Positions 28,189 through 38,546 are shown, counted from the stretch's first letter. The stretch: DNA of 64,000 nt from an uncultured Gammaproteobacteria bacterium (GCA_947259175.1 CAMYKW010000009.1:85559-149558); one strand, 5' to 3'. The notes: generated by a model not told the origin, from the sequence alone. A program made the numbers and translations.

Positions 28189-29064
28189 TTAGGATAGGTC
28201 CGCCGACCGCGGTTCCTCTCCCATCAGCCGGCAGTTATCGTTACGGGTCCAGCGCTCCAGAGAGGCGCGCTCTTCACTCTTGAAGCGCCCCAAGCGGTTC
28301 ATCAGTTCGTCGAAATCAACTTGATGCCCATCGAAGTCGGGGCCGTCGACGCAGCAAAATTTCATCTCGCCACCCACCGATACGCGGCACCCGCCGCACA
28401 TCCCGGTGCCATCGACCATAATCGGATTCAAACTGACCATCGTTTTGATTTCGTGGGGCCGGGTCGTCTCGGCACAAAACTTCATCATCACCGGAGGACC
28501 GATCGCAATGACCTCCTCGATGTCGGGGTGCGCCTCGATCGCCTTCGCGATCCCGTCGGTTACCAGGCCCTTGATGCCGGCGGAACCGTCGTCGGTACAA
28601 ATGATCAGCTCATCGCAAACGCTGGCGAATTTTTCCTCCCAGAATATCAGCTCCTTATTGCGGAATCCGATGACGCCGATCACATAAGCCCCCCGTTCCT
28701 TGAAAGCGCGCGCCTGGGGGTACACCGGGGCGACGCCGAGTCCGCCACCGACGCAGACCACCTTGGACCGCTCGCCGATGTGACTGGGCATCCCCATGGG
28801 GCCGACTACCGCGTACAGGGAGCCGCCGACCTTGCACGTCTGCTGCATCTGCCGGGTGGTTTTACCCACCGCTTGAACCACCAGTGTGATGGTGCCGCGC
28901 TCAGTGGAGAAATCGGCGATGGTCAATGGGATGCGTTCACCATCCGCTTGCACCATGACGATTACGAACTGGCCCGGTTTTGCGGCCTTGGCGAGCATCG
29001 GATGATGCACCTCAAGCAAGAAGGTGGCGTCGGAAAAATCCTCTCGGGTCAGGATCTTATACAT
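28189..29064 (-). CDS. NfnA/PyrK-like FAD/NAD-binding sulfide/dihydroorotate dehydrogenase-type subunit (copy 1)
   Basis: HPMLAKAAKPGQFVIVMVQADGERIPLTIADF, VGGGLGVAPVYPQARAFKERG, C-terminal GTGMCGGCRVSVGGEMKFCCVDGPDFDGHQVDF. Confidence 0.85.
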   Translation of the reverse strand: MYKILTREDFSDATFLLEVHHPMLAKAAKPGQFVIVMVQADGERIPLTIADFSTERGTITLVVQAVGKTTRQMQQTCKVGGSLYAVVGPMGMPSHIGERSKVVCVGGGLGVAPVYPQARAFKERGAYVIGVIGFRNKELIFWEEKFASVCDELIICTDDGSAGIKGLVTDGIAKAIEAHPDIEEVIAIGPPVMMKFCAETTRPHEIKTMVSLNPIMVDGTGMCGGCRVSVGGEMKFCCVDGPDFDGHQVDFDELMNRLGRFKSEERASLERWTRNDNCRLMGEEPRSADLS

Positions 29065-29209
29065 GATGTTTGTCTCGATTTCTGGTGTGCCGGCGGCGGC
29101 GATTGGGTTAGTTACAATAATAGCAGCTATGAATGCTGCTCACGCGATTGAAATGCGGGCTACACAGTTTAATACAACACGCAACACGGCGGAACGCGCA
29201 ATATGCAAG

Positions 29210-30607
29210 CTAAATTCCCGCTGACAGATCCTGATGGATGGCCTCCGCGGCGCTCTTACCGGCCCCCGCGGCGAGAATGACGGTGGCCGCCCCGGTGACC
29301 GCGTCGCCGCCCGCGTAGACGCGCCGGCGGCTGGTTTCGCCCTTGTTTTCGTCGACCACCAAGCCCCCCCAGGGATGGGTGGCCAATCCAGGGGTGGTTT
29401 TGGCCAGTAGTGGATTGGGGGTGGTACCGATGGATAACACCACATTGTCCACCGGCAACTCGAATTCCGAGCCGTCAATGGGGACCGGTCGCGCGCGCCC
29501 CGACTCGTCGGGTTCTCCCAACTCCATTTGCAGGCACTTCAGCCCGGTGACCCAGCCGTCGTCGTCACCGATGACTTCCACCGGATTGGTCAGCCAATGG
29601 AATTCCACGCCTTCTTCGATGGCGTGATGATACTCTTCGATGCGCGCGGTCATTTCCGCTTCGCTGCGCCGGTAGACGACAAGCGCTTGTTCCGCACCCA
29701 AGCGCCGCGCGGAACGTACCGCGTCCATGGCGGTGTTGCCGGAACCGATGACGGCTACGCGTTTGCCGACCTTGAGCGGCGTGTCGGCCTCAGGAAACTG
29801 AAACGCCTGCATGAGGTTGATGCGAGTGAGAAACTCGTTAGCCGAGTACACACCGTTGAGGTTCTCTCCCGGGATTCCGAGGAATTTCGGCAGCCCGGCG
29901 CCGGTGCCGATGAACACCGCTGCAAACCCATGGCGGTCGAACAGATCATCGAGGGTGATGGTCTTGCCGATCACGACGTTGTTGACGAATTCCACACCGA
30001 GCCGCTTAAGGGCTTCGATCTCCCAATCGAGAATGGCGTTGGGCAGCCGGAACTCGGGGATTCCGTAGCGCAACACGCCACCGGGGGCGTGCAGGGCCTC
30101 GTAAACCGTCACCGGGTAGCCCTGGCGTGCGAGCTGCCCGGCGCACACCAAGCCCGCTGGTCCTGAGCCCACCACCGCAACGCGCGCACTCTGCCACGGA
30201 GACGGCGGCGGTTCGCCAACCGGTTGGGACCGTTCCCAATCGGCGACGAACCGTTCCAGGTGGCCGACGGCCACCGGGCCGAAGCGTTTCGCCATGTGGC
30301 ACTTGAGTTCGCATTGCGATTCCTGCGGACACACCCGGCCACAGATGGCGGGCAGGGGATTTGCGGTGCGCAGTATCGATGCCGCCCGCGGCAGATCACC
30401 GGCGGCGATGGCGTGCACGAAATCGGCAATCGGAATGCGTACCGGGCAGCCCTCCATGCACACCGGATCCTGGCAACGCAGGCAGCGTTCGGCCTCGAAC
30501 ATCGCATGCGCGAAACAGTACCCTTTATTCACTTCTTCGAAGTCCCGCGCGCGCTCCATGGCATCGCGCTGGGGCATGGGTGTTTTATCCGTACGCTTAA
30601 CGGGCAT
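29210..30607 (-). CDS. GltD/NfnB-like NAD(P)-binding flavoprotein (copy 2)
   Basis: Start MPVKRTDKTPMPQRD at 30607. AERCLRCQDPVCMEGCPVRIPIADF, VVGSGPAGLVCAGQLARQGYPVTVYEALHAPGGVLRYGIPEFRLP. Confidence 0.85.
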   Translation of the reverse strand: MPVKRTDKTPMPQRDAMERARDFEEVNKGYCFAHAMFEAERCLRCQDPVCMEGCPVRIPIADFVHAIAAGDLPRAASILRTANPLPAICGRVCPQESQCELKCHMAKRFGPVAVGHLERFVADWERSQPVGEPPPSPWQSARVAVVGSGPAGLVCAGQLARQGYPVTVYEALHAPGGVLRYGIPEFRLPNAILDWEIEALKRLGVEFVNNVVIGKTITLDDLFDRHGFAAVFIGTGAGLPKFLGIPGENLNGVYSANEFLTRINLMQAFQFPEADTPLKVGKRVAVIGSGNTAMDAVRSARRLGAEQALVVYRRSEAEMTARIEEYHHAIEEGVEFHWLTNPVEVIGDDDGWVTGLKCLQMELGEPDESGRARPVPIDGSEFELPVDNVVLSIGTTPNPLLAKTTPGLATHPWGGLVVDENKGETSRRRVYAGGDAVTGAATVILAAGAGKSAAEAIHQDLSAGI

Positions 30608-31445
30608 CAGCTTGTACCGCTTCGGATTGCCGGCAAGTCGCCAGGGCCTCCTCTTTGACGTACATCTTGCTGCGCTGGACCGCCTCGTCAAAGTCCACCA
30701 GATGCGCGTCGAAGAATGGTCCATCCACACACGCGAACTTCACCTCTCCGCCGATGGTGACGCGGCATCCACCACACATCCCGGTGCCGTCGATCATCAG
30801 TGGATCCAAAGATGCCTGGGTAGCGATGCCGGTGCCGCGCGTGGTGTCGGCCACCGCGCGCATCATCGGCATCGGCCCGATGGCCAGCACGCGGTTGGGT
30901 CGTTGCGGAGAATCTCCGTCGATGAGTTGCCGCAGCCGTTCCGTGACCAGCCCCTTGAATCCCGCCGATCCGTCGTCAGTGCACAGTTCGAGCCTGTCGC
31001 ATACGGCACGCAACTCATCGACGAGGATCAACAAGTCTTTTTGCCGGGCGCCAACTATGATCGTCGTGCGGTCGCCCAGTTCTTTGCGCTCGCGCATCAG
31101 GCAAAGTAACGCGGCCGCGCCATAACCCCCGCCGACGCCAATGACGTGTCCGCCAGCCTCGAGCTGCGGCGGTTCGCCAAGCGGCCCGACGATGTCGAGG
31201 ATTTCTTCGCCCTCCCGCAAGGCCCCCAAACACCGGGTGGTAACGCCGACTTCCTGCACTACAATGGTTACCAGTCCGCGGTCGCGATCGTAGTCGGTGA
31301 TCGTCAACGGGATGCGTTCGCCGCGCTCCCGCACGCGAACGATTACAAACTGCCCCGCCTTTGCAGATTCCGCAATCAGCGGCGCTTCTACGCGCAGCAT
31401 CTTGGTGATCGGCGTCAGGTCGCGTTTTTCACGGATCACCGCCAT
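30597..31445 (-). CDS. NfnA/PyrK-like FAD/NAD-binding subunit (copy 2)
   Basis: AGQFVIVRVRERGERIPLTITDYD, GVGGGYGAAALLCLM, GTGMCGGCRVTIGGEVKFACVDGPFFDAHLVDFDE. Overlaps the downstream GltD-like start by 11 nt. Confidence 0.85.
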   Translation of the reverse strand: MAVIREKRDLTPITKMLRVEAPLIAESAKAGQFVIVRVRERGERIPLTITDYDRDRGLVTIVVQEVGVTTRCLGALREGEEILDIVGPLGEPPQLEAGGHVIGVGGGYGAAALLCLMRERKELGDRTTIIVGARQKDLLILVDELRAVCDRLELCTDDGSAGFKGLVTERLRQLIDGDSPQRPNRVLAIGPMPMMRAVADTTRGTGIATQASLDPLMIDGTGMCGGCRVTIGGEVKFACVDGPFFDAHLVDFDEAVQRSKMYVKEEALATCRQSEAVQADAR

Positions 31446-31448
31446 GGC

Positions 31449-33782
31449 TCACAGCTCCGGATGCTCATGCATGGCCTTGAGCCGTCGCCAACGCCGATCG
31501 ACTTCGGCCTCCACGGCTTCCAGGTGCGGCGCGTTTCCCGGCGATAGCAGGTGGCTGGTTTTGCCCATCAAACGCAACCAATCGCCGACTTTTTGGCGCC
31601 GGCCCAGCAGGTCAGGGTCGTAGCTGATTACGGTGCGGCCTTTCTCCACTTCGTAGAGCGGGAAGAAACACGAATCAACGGCAGTCTGGAGAACCGTCTG
31701 CGCCGCGTCGTCGGTGGTGCGCCAATTGAGCGGGCAGAACGACAGCACCTTTCCGTACACCAGGCCCTCGCGCTTGGCGTACCACTGCGACTTGGCCGCC
31801 TTACGCATGAGATCTTCGGGGTAACCTTCGCTGGCCGTGAATACATACGGCAAATGGCACGACGCAAAGATCTGAGCCGTGTCCTTGTGGTGGAACGCTT
31901 TGCCGGAGCGTGTGCACCCGACCTCACTGGTCGAGGTGCGGTGCCCTAGGGGCGTTGCGTAGGATAGCTGCGCGCCGGTGTTCATGTACCCTTGGTTGTC
32001 GTACTCGAGAATGATCATGTTGTGATTACGGTGGGCGGCACCCAGGGCCGGTCCAATGCCGATGTCCATGCCGCCGTCCCCGGTGACCATCATGAACGTT
32101 ATATCCGGGGAATTGGGCAGCTCTCCACGGCGCAGTAACTCGTGGTACATCTCCACCAGGCCTGCAAGTGTGGCCGCGCCATTCTGAAACAGATTGTGGA
32201 TATAGGTGATGCGATGGGCGGTGTTGGGGTAGCCGGTGGTCACCACCATCGCGCATCCGGTCTGAAACAGCACTACCAGATCGCCTTCTAGAACGCTGTA
32301 AACTTGATGCAATACTGGAAACACGCCGCATCCCGGACATGCTCCGTGTCCGGGCGCGATGCGCCCGGGCATGGCGGTCGTCGCCCACATCGGTTCCAAT
32401 TCGACTTCAAGTCGCCCGGTGTCCGGATCTTCCCTCACCCGGGCCATGCCGCGGGATACCTCGGCGGTTTCAATCGCAGGCAGGCCGCTGGGTGGATTCT
32501 TTTGTGGCTCGCCGTCATAGACGCCATGGTAGGCAAACGGCAGTGCAACCTCGCCCGCCGCCGCGGCGTCGAGGGCCTGGGCGAAGAACTGTTCGGCATC
32601 GGTGTCGTCGAAATCCCGTCCACCGAGGCCATAAATTCGACTCAACACCAAGGTGCGATTGTGTGCGTCCTGCTGTAATGCAGCACGCACTTCCAGGGAG
32701 AGGTTGCCGCCGTCTGCGCCGTAGGAATCCGCGCGGTCGCCGATGACTACGGCGCGCACCTGCGCCAACGCGCCGCGAAACGCTTCGGCCGGAAACGGCC
32801 GCAAGACATTCGGTGATAATACTCCGGCTTTCCGGCCGTTCTCGCGGAGATGATCCGCGACTTCCTTGGCAGTCTCGGCGGCGGAATTGAGCAGCACGAC
32901 GGCAACTTCGGCGTCCTCCATGCCGTAGGCGTCCATCACCGGATAGCGGCGTCCAGTGATCGCATACAGGTCCTCCAGTACCTGGGGAATCACAGACCGT
33001 GCGGCCTCCATCGCCAGTGACAGCTGCTTCTTGTTGTTAATGAGATCGGGGTCGTTCATGTAGGGACCGAAGGTCACCGGGTGCCTCGGATCCAGCGCGG
33101 TATACGGTGCGTGGGGTTCGCCGAGGAAGTCACGGCGCACCGATGGTGGATCATCAAAACACTCCAGTCGCCGTTTCTGATGACTGGTGAAGAATCCGTC
33201 ATAGGCAACGAGTACCGGCAGGCGGACGTCGGGGTGCTCGCCAATTTTGACCGCAGCGAAATTAAGGTCGTATACCGCCTGTGGATCCCGTGCCAGAAGA
33301 ATGATCCAGCCGGTATTGAGGGCAAAGTAGATATCGGAATGATCACAGCGTATATCGAGGGGGCCGGAAACAGCGCGCGTGGCAATATTGAGCACCATGG
33401 GCATGCGGGTTCCCGCCTGCACCGGAAGCTGTTCCAATGCGTACAACAATCCTTGCGACGATGTCGCGTTGAGCACGCGACCGCCTCCGATCGCGGCGCC
33501 GTAGCAGATTCCCGCCGCCCCGTGTTCACCGTCTCCCGGGACCATGACGATCTCATGCTCTCCGTCAGCCTGCATCTTGGCCAGGTTCTCCGCGACTTCG
33601 GTCGACGGCGTTATCGGAAAATAACCCATCAGGTGAAACCCGATGTCACGGGCGGCGGCCGCCGCCGCTTCGTTGCCACCTAAAAAATCGACATGCTGCG
33701 GCGCCTCGGTCTTGCCGCGCTGCTCGGTTGTGGATTCATTCACCGCGGCCTGGATGTTAGTTGCCACCGGCGCCTCCGACAC
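31449..33782 (-). CDS. 2-oxoacid (probably pyruvate):ferredoxin oxidoreductase, fused alpha-beta subunit
   Basis: HLMGYFPITPSTEVAENLA...NATSSQGLLYALEQLPVQAGTRMPMVL (alpha), then GHGACPGCGVFPVLHQVYSVLEGDLVVLFQTGCAMV...MMVTGDGGMDIGIG (beta). Confidence 0.85.
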   Translation of the reverse strand: MSEAPVATNIQAAVNESTTEQRGKTEAPQHVDFLGGNEAAAAAARDIGFHLMGYFPITPSTEVAENLAKMQADGEHEIVMVPGDGEHGAAGICYGAAIGGGRVLNATSSQGLLYALEQLPVQAGTRMPMVLNIATRAVSGPLDIRCDHSDIYFALNTGWIILLARDPQAVYDLNFAAVKIGEHPDVRLPVLVAYDGFFTSHQKRRLECFDDPPSVRRDFLGEPHAPYTALDPRHPVTFGPYMNDPDLINNKKQLSLAMEAARSVIPQVLEDLYAITGRRYPVMDAYGMEDAEVAVVLLNSAAETAKEVADHLRENGRKAGVLSPNVLRPFPAEAFRGALAQVRAVVIGDRADSYGADGGNLSLEVRAALQQDAHNRTLVLSRIYGLGGRDFDDTDAEQFFAQALDAAAAGEVALPFAYHGVYDGEPQKNPPSGLPAIETAEVSRGMARVREDPDTGRLEVELEPMWATTAMPGRIAPGHGACPGCGVFPVLHQVYSVLEGDLVVLFQTGCAMVVTTGYPNTAHRITYIHNLFQNGAATLAGLVEMYHELLRRGELPNSPDITFMMVTGDGGMDIGIGPALGAAHRNHNMIILEYDNQGYMNTGAQLSYATPLGHRTSTSEVGCTRSGKAFHHKDTAQIFASCHLPYVFTASEGYPEDLMRKAAKSQWYAKREGLVYGKVLSFCPLNWRTTDDAAQTVLQTAVDSCFFPLYEVEKGRTVISYDPDLLGRRQKVGDWLRLMGKTSHLLSPGNAPHLEAVEAEVDRRWRRLKAMHEHPEL

Positions 33783-34842
33783 GATTGGTGATCTCGGGAA
33801 ATAATGGGACCTGGAGACGCTCGGCCAATCCCGGTGTTTCCGCCTCCCGCCTCATGGCCTCCGTGGGACAAGTCTCAACACAGCGCAGGCATCCCTTGCA
33901 GTAGCGGTAATCAATGCCCAGTAAGCGGGCACTGGGCGCCTCCTCACCGGGTCCCTCCGCGGACCAGGACAGGGAGAAATCAGGACACTCCAGGGCCGGC
34001 ACGTCGCCCGCGCTCTCATTCGACCACGCCAGACAGAAATCCGGGCATACCAGTACGCATAAGCCGCAGTGTATGCACTGTTCCGTATTAAACACCGGCA
34101 ACCAACCGGTACGCGAGGCGGTGAGGTCGTTCCATACGGTGTTTCCCGGCAGCGGCAGCACTCCGCCCAGGGGCGCAGTTTGGTAGCCCCATACCGGTGT
34201 GGGACGCATGACCGGAAGGCCCTCGGCGCCCAGTCCGGTTTGATCGAGCAGTTCGAACTCCTTGCCCCCCCGGGAAAACGCCCTTTCGTTGGCGGCGACG
34301 GCCTGCGGATCGTGATGCGAGAATCCCTCGGTCAAACCTGTGAGCACCGCATCGGTGTCGAGAAACGGCAACACGGCGGTGAGCGCCCCGAGGAGCACGG
34401 CGTTGGGGCGGGACCGCTCCTCCACCGCAATCTGCAGCGCGTCAATGCGTACGATTCGGGTACCGGCCGGGACGCGCGACAAACTGTCAGGGATTTCACC
34501 GGCCGGCAGGTTGCAGATCAACGTGCCGGACGGTTGCAAACCCGCCAGGGTGATGCGCTGTTCCAGCAACGCGGCATGAAAAACAACGATGACGTCCGGT
34601 ATGTCAATCGGAGCGCTACTTCGGATGGGTTTGTCCGCGCTCGATAGGCGTACATAAGAGCGCACCACCGAGCCCTTTTTCTCCGAACCGTAAGAGGAGA
34701 AGTGGGCGCCATTGAGACTCATATGCAGTACCGCGGTGCGCGCTAAAATTTGACCCGCGGCGTGGGCACCCAAGCCACCGATGGATTCGAAACGGATCTC
34801 GAAAAACCGGGAGGGATCGGGAATTTTGGCTTGACGGTTCAT
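33757..34842 (-). CDS. 2-oxoacid:ferredoxin oxidoreductase, fused gamma-delta (ferredoxin) subunit
   Basis: IRFESIGGLGAHAAGQILARTAVLHMSLNGAHFSSYGSEKKGSVVRSYVRLS (gamma); CIHCGLCVLVCPDFC and CKGCLRCVETCPTEAM (2x[4Fe-4S]). Confidence 0.85.
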   Translation of the reverse strand: MNRQAKIPDPSRFFEIRFESIGGLGAHAAGQILARTAVLHMSLNGAHFSSYGSEKKGSVVRSYVRLSSADKPIRSSAPIDIPDVIVVFHAALLEQRITLAGLQPSGTLICNLPAGEIPDSLSRVPAGTRIVRIDALQIAVEERSRPNAVLLGALTAVLPFLDTDAVLTGLTEGFSHHDPQAVAANERAFSRGGKEFELLDQTGLGAEGLPVMRPTPVWGYQTAPLGGVLPLPGNTVWNDLTASRTGWLPVFNTEQCIHCGLCVLVCPDFCLAWSNESAGDVPALECPDFSLSWSAEGPGEEAPSARLLGIDYRYCKGCLRCVETCPTEAMRREAETPGLAERLQVPLFPEITNRVGGAGGN

Positions 34843-34903
34843 TTAGCGGATCGAATCAGCTTTTCCCCATATAATATGTTAGGGAATTTTTCGAATTGCT
34901 ATC

Positions 34904-34917
34904 TTGATTCTAGTCAA
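34904..34917. promoter_or_regulatory. FNR/Anr-like box upstream of the pyruvate-type oxidoreductase operon
   Basis: TTGATTCTAGTCAA, 9/10 match to TTGAT-N4-ATCAA, ~62 bp upstream of the 34842 start codon, with AT-rich TATTAT on the minus strand in between. Confidence 0.45.
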
Positions 34918-35007
34918 GGCATCGGGAAATACATTAACCACATAGCGGTCATGAAGGAGGTTCTTGATCTCGCCGCGGTCACCCCGGATTGTTGTGCAAT
35001 AGTGGAG

Positions 35008-37137
35008 TTAGCTGCTGCTGTTGCCGGTGCCCGCGAGTGGCTGCGATGCGACGTTGGTAAAGAACCCACTGTTACCGACATCTTCCAACGGCACCGGCGC
35101 CTGGTAGTAGTACCCCTGCGCCAATTCGATGGACAGGGCGCGCACCAAGTCATGGGTGTCCTCATCTTCGACACGCTCGGCTATGCTCCGTACGCCCAAC
35201 GCCTGTGCGACCTGATGGATGTGTTCAACGATCAGCCGGTCGCGACGGTTGTGAGCGATTTGCTGCACAAAGCTGCCTTCGATCTTGACGAAGTCCACAG
35301 GAAAGTACTTGAGATACAAAAACGAATTGAAACCACTTCCGAAATCGTCGAGGGCGAACAGGATGCCCTGTTCCCGCAATTCGCGTATCAAGCCTGATAG
35401 TTTCGACAACTGGCGCAGCGCTTCGCGTTCGGTAATCTCGATGACGACTTCGCCGGGCGGCGTATTCTGTGCGTGTAACAGCGCCGGTATGCCTTGCATG
35501 AATTCGAGGTTTTCGATGGTAACGGCGGACAAGTTGATGAACAACTTGACGCCCCGAAGCGACGCGACGAGCCGTTTTTGTTTGAGCGCCTGCTCCAACA
35601 CATAGCGATCCAACTCTTCGATGTGGCCATGGCGCTCGAGGTCGGGAACGAAATGGTCCGCTCCCAGAGGGCGGTCGCCATCTTGAATCCGCGTTAACAC
35701 CTCGCATGCGAATACGCGGTTGGCGCGAACATTGACGATAGGTTGGCCATAGAGCATGACCCGCCCCTCAGCGATTGCCTGGCGCAGCCACACGTCGCGC
35801 CCGTGAATGCGCGCGACGTCCTCGACCTCGCTGCTGGCTACGGTCACTGCCCGGTTCCGGCCGAGGGTCTTCGCCTTGGTGATCGCGACGTCGCCGGTTA
35901 TTAACAGGTTATCGCTGGTGCGACCGTGCGTCGGATAACAGACGACACCCATACTCGCGGTGATGCGCAGTGGCCCCTTTGTGGTCTGAAACTCCATTCC
36001 GGCGATGGCGTGGCAAATGGCGTCGGCCATCACTTGTGCCTTTTTCGTAGTGGTGCCGGGGAGGATGACGCCAAATTCGTCTTCGCCGATACGCGCCACG
36101 ATATCCTGGCCGCGTACTCCGTTGCGCAGCACGTGCGCGACTTCCTTGAGCACCAGGTCTCCTATCGGATGGCCGTGGACGTCATTGATATACCCGAAAT
36201 GATCGAGGTCGAAAACCAGCATTGAAAACGGCGCACCATCGCGACTGGCGAACTGAATCTGCGCATTGACGCTTTGTTCGAACTTCCAGCGGTTGTTGAG
36301 TTTGGTGAGGGGGTCATTGCTGCTGAGTTCTTCCAGCTGGCGATTGTAGTCCTCTATGGAATCCAGCAGATGATTGAAGGATTGTGACAAACCGCCGATC
36401 TCCCGAACCTTGCTCGTGTGTGCGACGCGTCGGCGTAAATCGGAATCTCCGATGATGTCCCTCATCACACCGGCCATGGCGCTCAGCGGTCGCACCACGA
36501 AGTGACGTAGATTGATGTGCACCGCTAACAGCAGGACCGCCAAAAACAATACGCTAAAGACAATCATCAACTGTAGCATTGGGTCGAGCGGTACGCTGAG
36601 GTGATCGACGGGATGAACAATGTCGATGACGCCGTTCACCTCTCCGACTCGCGCGGACTGGTGGCACGACAAACACGCTTGTTCGACTTTCACCGGATAG
36701 ACATAGCGGATCTTATCTTCGGTAACGGAAAGGCTGATACTGCCCTGGTCAAAGGCCTGACGCACAAATGGATCCAGCCGCAACACTCGCCCATCGCCCC
36801 GGTCTCCGAATTGGCGGATTACCGGATCGCCACGAATAACTCGAATGATATGGTCTTGTTTGTTCTTGCGTAGTTCTTTGATGGCATTGTCGATAGCTTC
36901 GTGGTCGCCTCCCTGGCGCATCACCAGATACAGATTTCCAAAAGTAAGATCCGCGAACTCGCGCGCATGAGTTGCGGCCAAATCATCCACCGCCGCCCGT
37001 TTCAACCATAACGAGACCGTCAACAACAACGCCACCGTCACCAATGCCGACGCCGCGAACAGCACCACGAGCAGTCTGGTGAGGCTGAGCGGAGGGCGAT
37101 GGTTCTGCTTGTCTACGTCCACAATGGCCGATTCCAT
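35008..37137 (-). CDS. GGDEF-EAL protein with periplasmic c-heme-type (CxxCH) sensor and HAMP-like region
   Basis: ACLSCHQSARVGEVNGVIDIVHPVDHL; GGDEF domain with GEDEF signature (ARIGEDEFGVIL); EAL domain (EVLTRIQ, DDFGSGFNSFLYLKYFPVDFVKI). Confidence 0.8.
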   Translation of the reverse strand: MESAIVDVDKQNHRPPLSLTRLLVVLFAASALVTVALLLTVSLWLKRAAVDDLAATHAREFADLTFGNLYLVMRQGGDHEAIDNAIKELRKNKQDHIIRVIRGDPVIRQFGDRGDGRVLRLDPFVRQAFDQGSISLSVTEDKIRYVYPVKVEQACLSCHQSARVGEVNGVIDIVHPVDHLSVPLDPMLQLMIVFSVLFLAVLLLAVHINLRHFVVRPLSAMAGVMRDIIGDSDLRRRVAHTSKVREIGGLSQSFNHLLDSIEDYNRQLEELSSNDPLTKLNNRWKFEQSVNAQIQFASRDGAPFSMLVFDLDHFGYINDVHGHPIGDLVLKEVAHVLRNGVRGQDIVARIGEDEFGVILPGTTTKKAQVMADAICHAIAGMEFQTTKGPLRITASMGVVCYPTHGRTSDNLLITGDVAITKAKTLGRNRAVTVASSEVEDVARIHGRDVWLRQAIAEGRVMLYGQPIVNVRANRVFACEVLTRIQDGDRPLGADHFVPDLERHGHIEELDRYVLEQALKQKRLVASLRGVKLFINLSAVTIENLEFMQGIPALLHAQNTPPGEVVIEITEREALRQLSKLSGLIRELREQGILFALDDFGSGFNSFLYLKYFPVDFVKIEGSFVQQIAHNRRDRLIVEHIHQVAQALGVRSIAERVEDEDTHDLVRALSIELAQGYYYQAPVPLEDVGNSGFFTNVASQPLAGTGNSSS

Positions 37138-37352
37138 TATTTAACGTCGACGAAGTGCGTTCATAGTGCGGTATTCATGCTCGTAATCCGGCGCGATTGG
37201 CGGCATCCGGGAGTCGTTCCAGTCAAGCCAGCGCGTTTGGTTTATCGTCACTTCCAGGTGTATACGCTGATCGATCAGTTGTGGGAGAAACAAACGTCGG
37301 GGAGAGTCAATCACCATCCAAGCTGGCGGACCTCCCCATGCATCGGCGGTGG

Positions 37353-38546
37353 CTAGGCCGCCAGAATGACACAATCCCGCCCGGCTTCCTTGGCCTGATA
37401 CAGCGACTCGTCGACCCGACGCAATAGTTCTTCGACGGTCTCACCCGGTTTTAGACGTGCGACGCCGACGCTGGTGGTAAATTGGATTTCATCGCCACTG
37501 GGATTGACGACGCTGGCTTCGGTGCAGGCCCTGCGGATCTGCTCGGCGAGCAGTTCGGCGTCCGCCGCGTCGGTACGCGGCAGCACCACTAGGAATTCCT
37601 CTCCGCCATAACGACCGATGAGGTCGGATTTTTGCGATGCCCGCTCCAATATCCGGGCAAAGCTTGTGAGCACCGCATCGCCGGTCAGATGTCCATAGTC
37701 ATCATTGATGCGCTTGAACTTATCCAGGTCGAACAACAATACGCACAGCTTGTCACCGTCGCGCTGCGTGGCCTCCAGTTCGATTTTCGTCCTTTCCATT
37801 AAGCCGCCGCGGTTGAACAAACCGGTGAGTGGATCGCGGGTTGCCTGACGGTAAAGCCGCAGCAACATCTGTAACTCCGACATGGATGCCCACAGTGCCA
37901 GGCAGGTCAATAGCACCAATAATGTCAAGTTGCCAAAGAACGGCAACGACAACAAATCTCCGAACATCGCCTCGACCAGGAATAGGGTTGCAAACGCGGG
38001 CGCCGACAAGGCAAGGCCCTCCAACAGCGGCAACGAGAATACCCCCAACTGGGCGACTGTAATGAATGGAAAGAAGGCGTAGACCATCAGCGCGCCGGGT
38101 GGCGCACCGTCTTCGAGTATGATGCGCGACGCGATGTAGAACAGACACGGCAGTGTGACCAGAGCGGCTAATTTCAAACGTGCCGTCCCCAGGTCGTGCG
38201 GTTTCGCGCCGAGTATCGCCAGTCCAAGATACAGCGCAGCAAAAAGGCTGCGTAGAGCCGCGAGCTTGGCCACGGTCGCGTTATCGGGAATGGTGAGGTA
38301 ATCGATGCCGATCCACACGAACACGATGCCGGCGAACACTATGGCCAGAATCCGGATACGGTCCTGTATGAAATTCGCGCGCGTACCGAGAAAATCCGCG
38401 GTACGGTGGCGATTGTTAACCAAATCCATCATCTTTAAGACCAGTGATCGCCAGTTGAAACCTGGGTTCGTGGGAGATGGTCCGTCGGCGAGCGACAGTA
38501 CTGCCCCGGGCTGTTCCCGTTCCGCGTCGACCTTGGATTCCCGCAC
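37353..38546 (-). CDS. Membrane diguanylate cyclase (GGDEF), tandem copy 1
   Basis: Six hydrophobic segments; TRDPLTGLFNRGGLMERT, GRYGGEEFLVVLPRTDAADAELLAEQIR. Confidence 0.85.
   Translation of the reverse strand: MRESKVDAEREQPGAVLSLADGPSPTNPGFNWRSLVLKMMDLVNNRHRTADFLGTRANFIQDRIRILAIVFAGIVFVWIGIDYLTIPDNATVAKLAALRSLFAALYLGLAILGAKPHDLGTARLKLAALVTLPCLFYIASRIILEDGAPPGALMVYAFFPFITVAQLGVFSLPLLEGLALSAPAFATLFLVEAMFGDLLSLPFFGNLTLLVLLTCLALWASMSELQMLLRLYRQATRDPLTGLFNRGGLMERTKIELEATQRDGDKLCVLLFDLDKFKRINDDYGHLTGDAVLTSFARILERASQKSDLIGRYGGEEFLVVLPRTDAADAELLAEQIRRACTEASVVNPSGDEIQFTTSVGVARLKPGETVEELLRRVDESLYQAKEAGRDCVILAA

Noticed and set aside
24410-30166. Long antisense ORFs (24410-25123 -, 25757-26632 -, 26918-27937 -, 28321-29151 +, 29528-30166 +)
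   Set aside because: They lie opposite clear oxidoreductase genes. Translations are Arg/His/Gly-rich without recognisable motifs, typical of GC-rich shadow ORFs.
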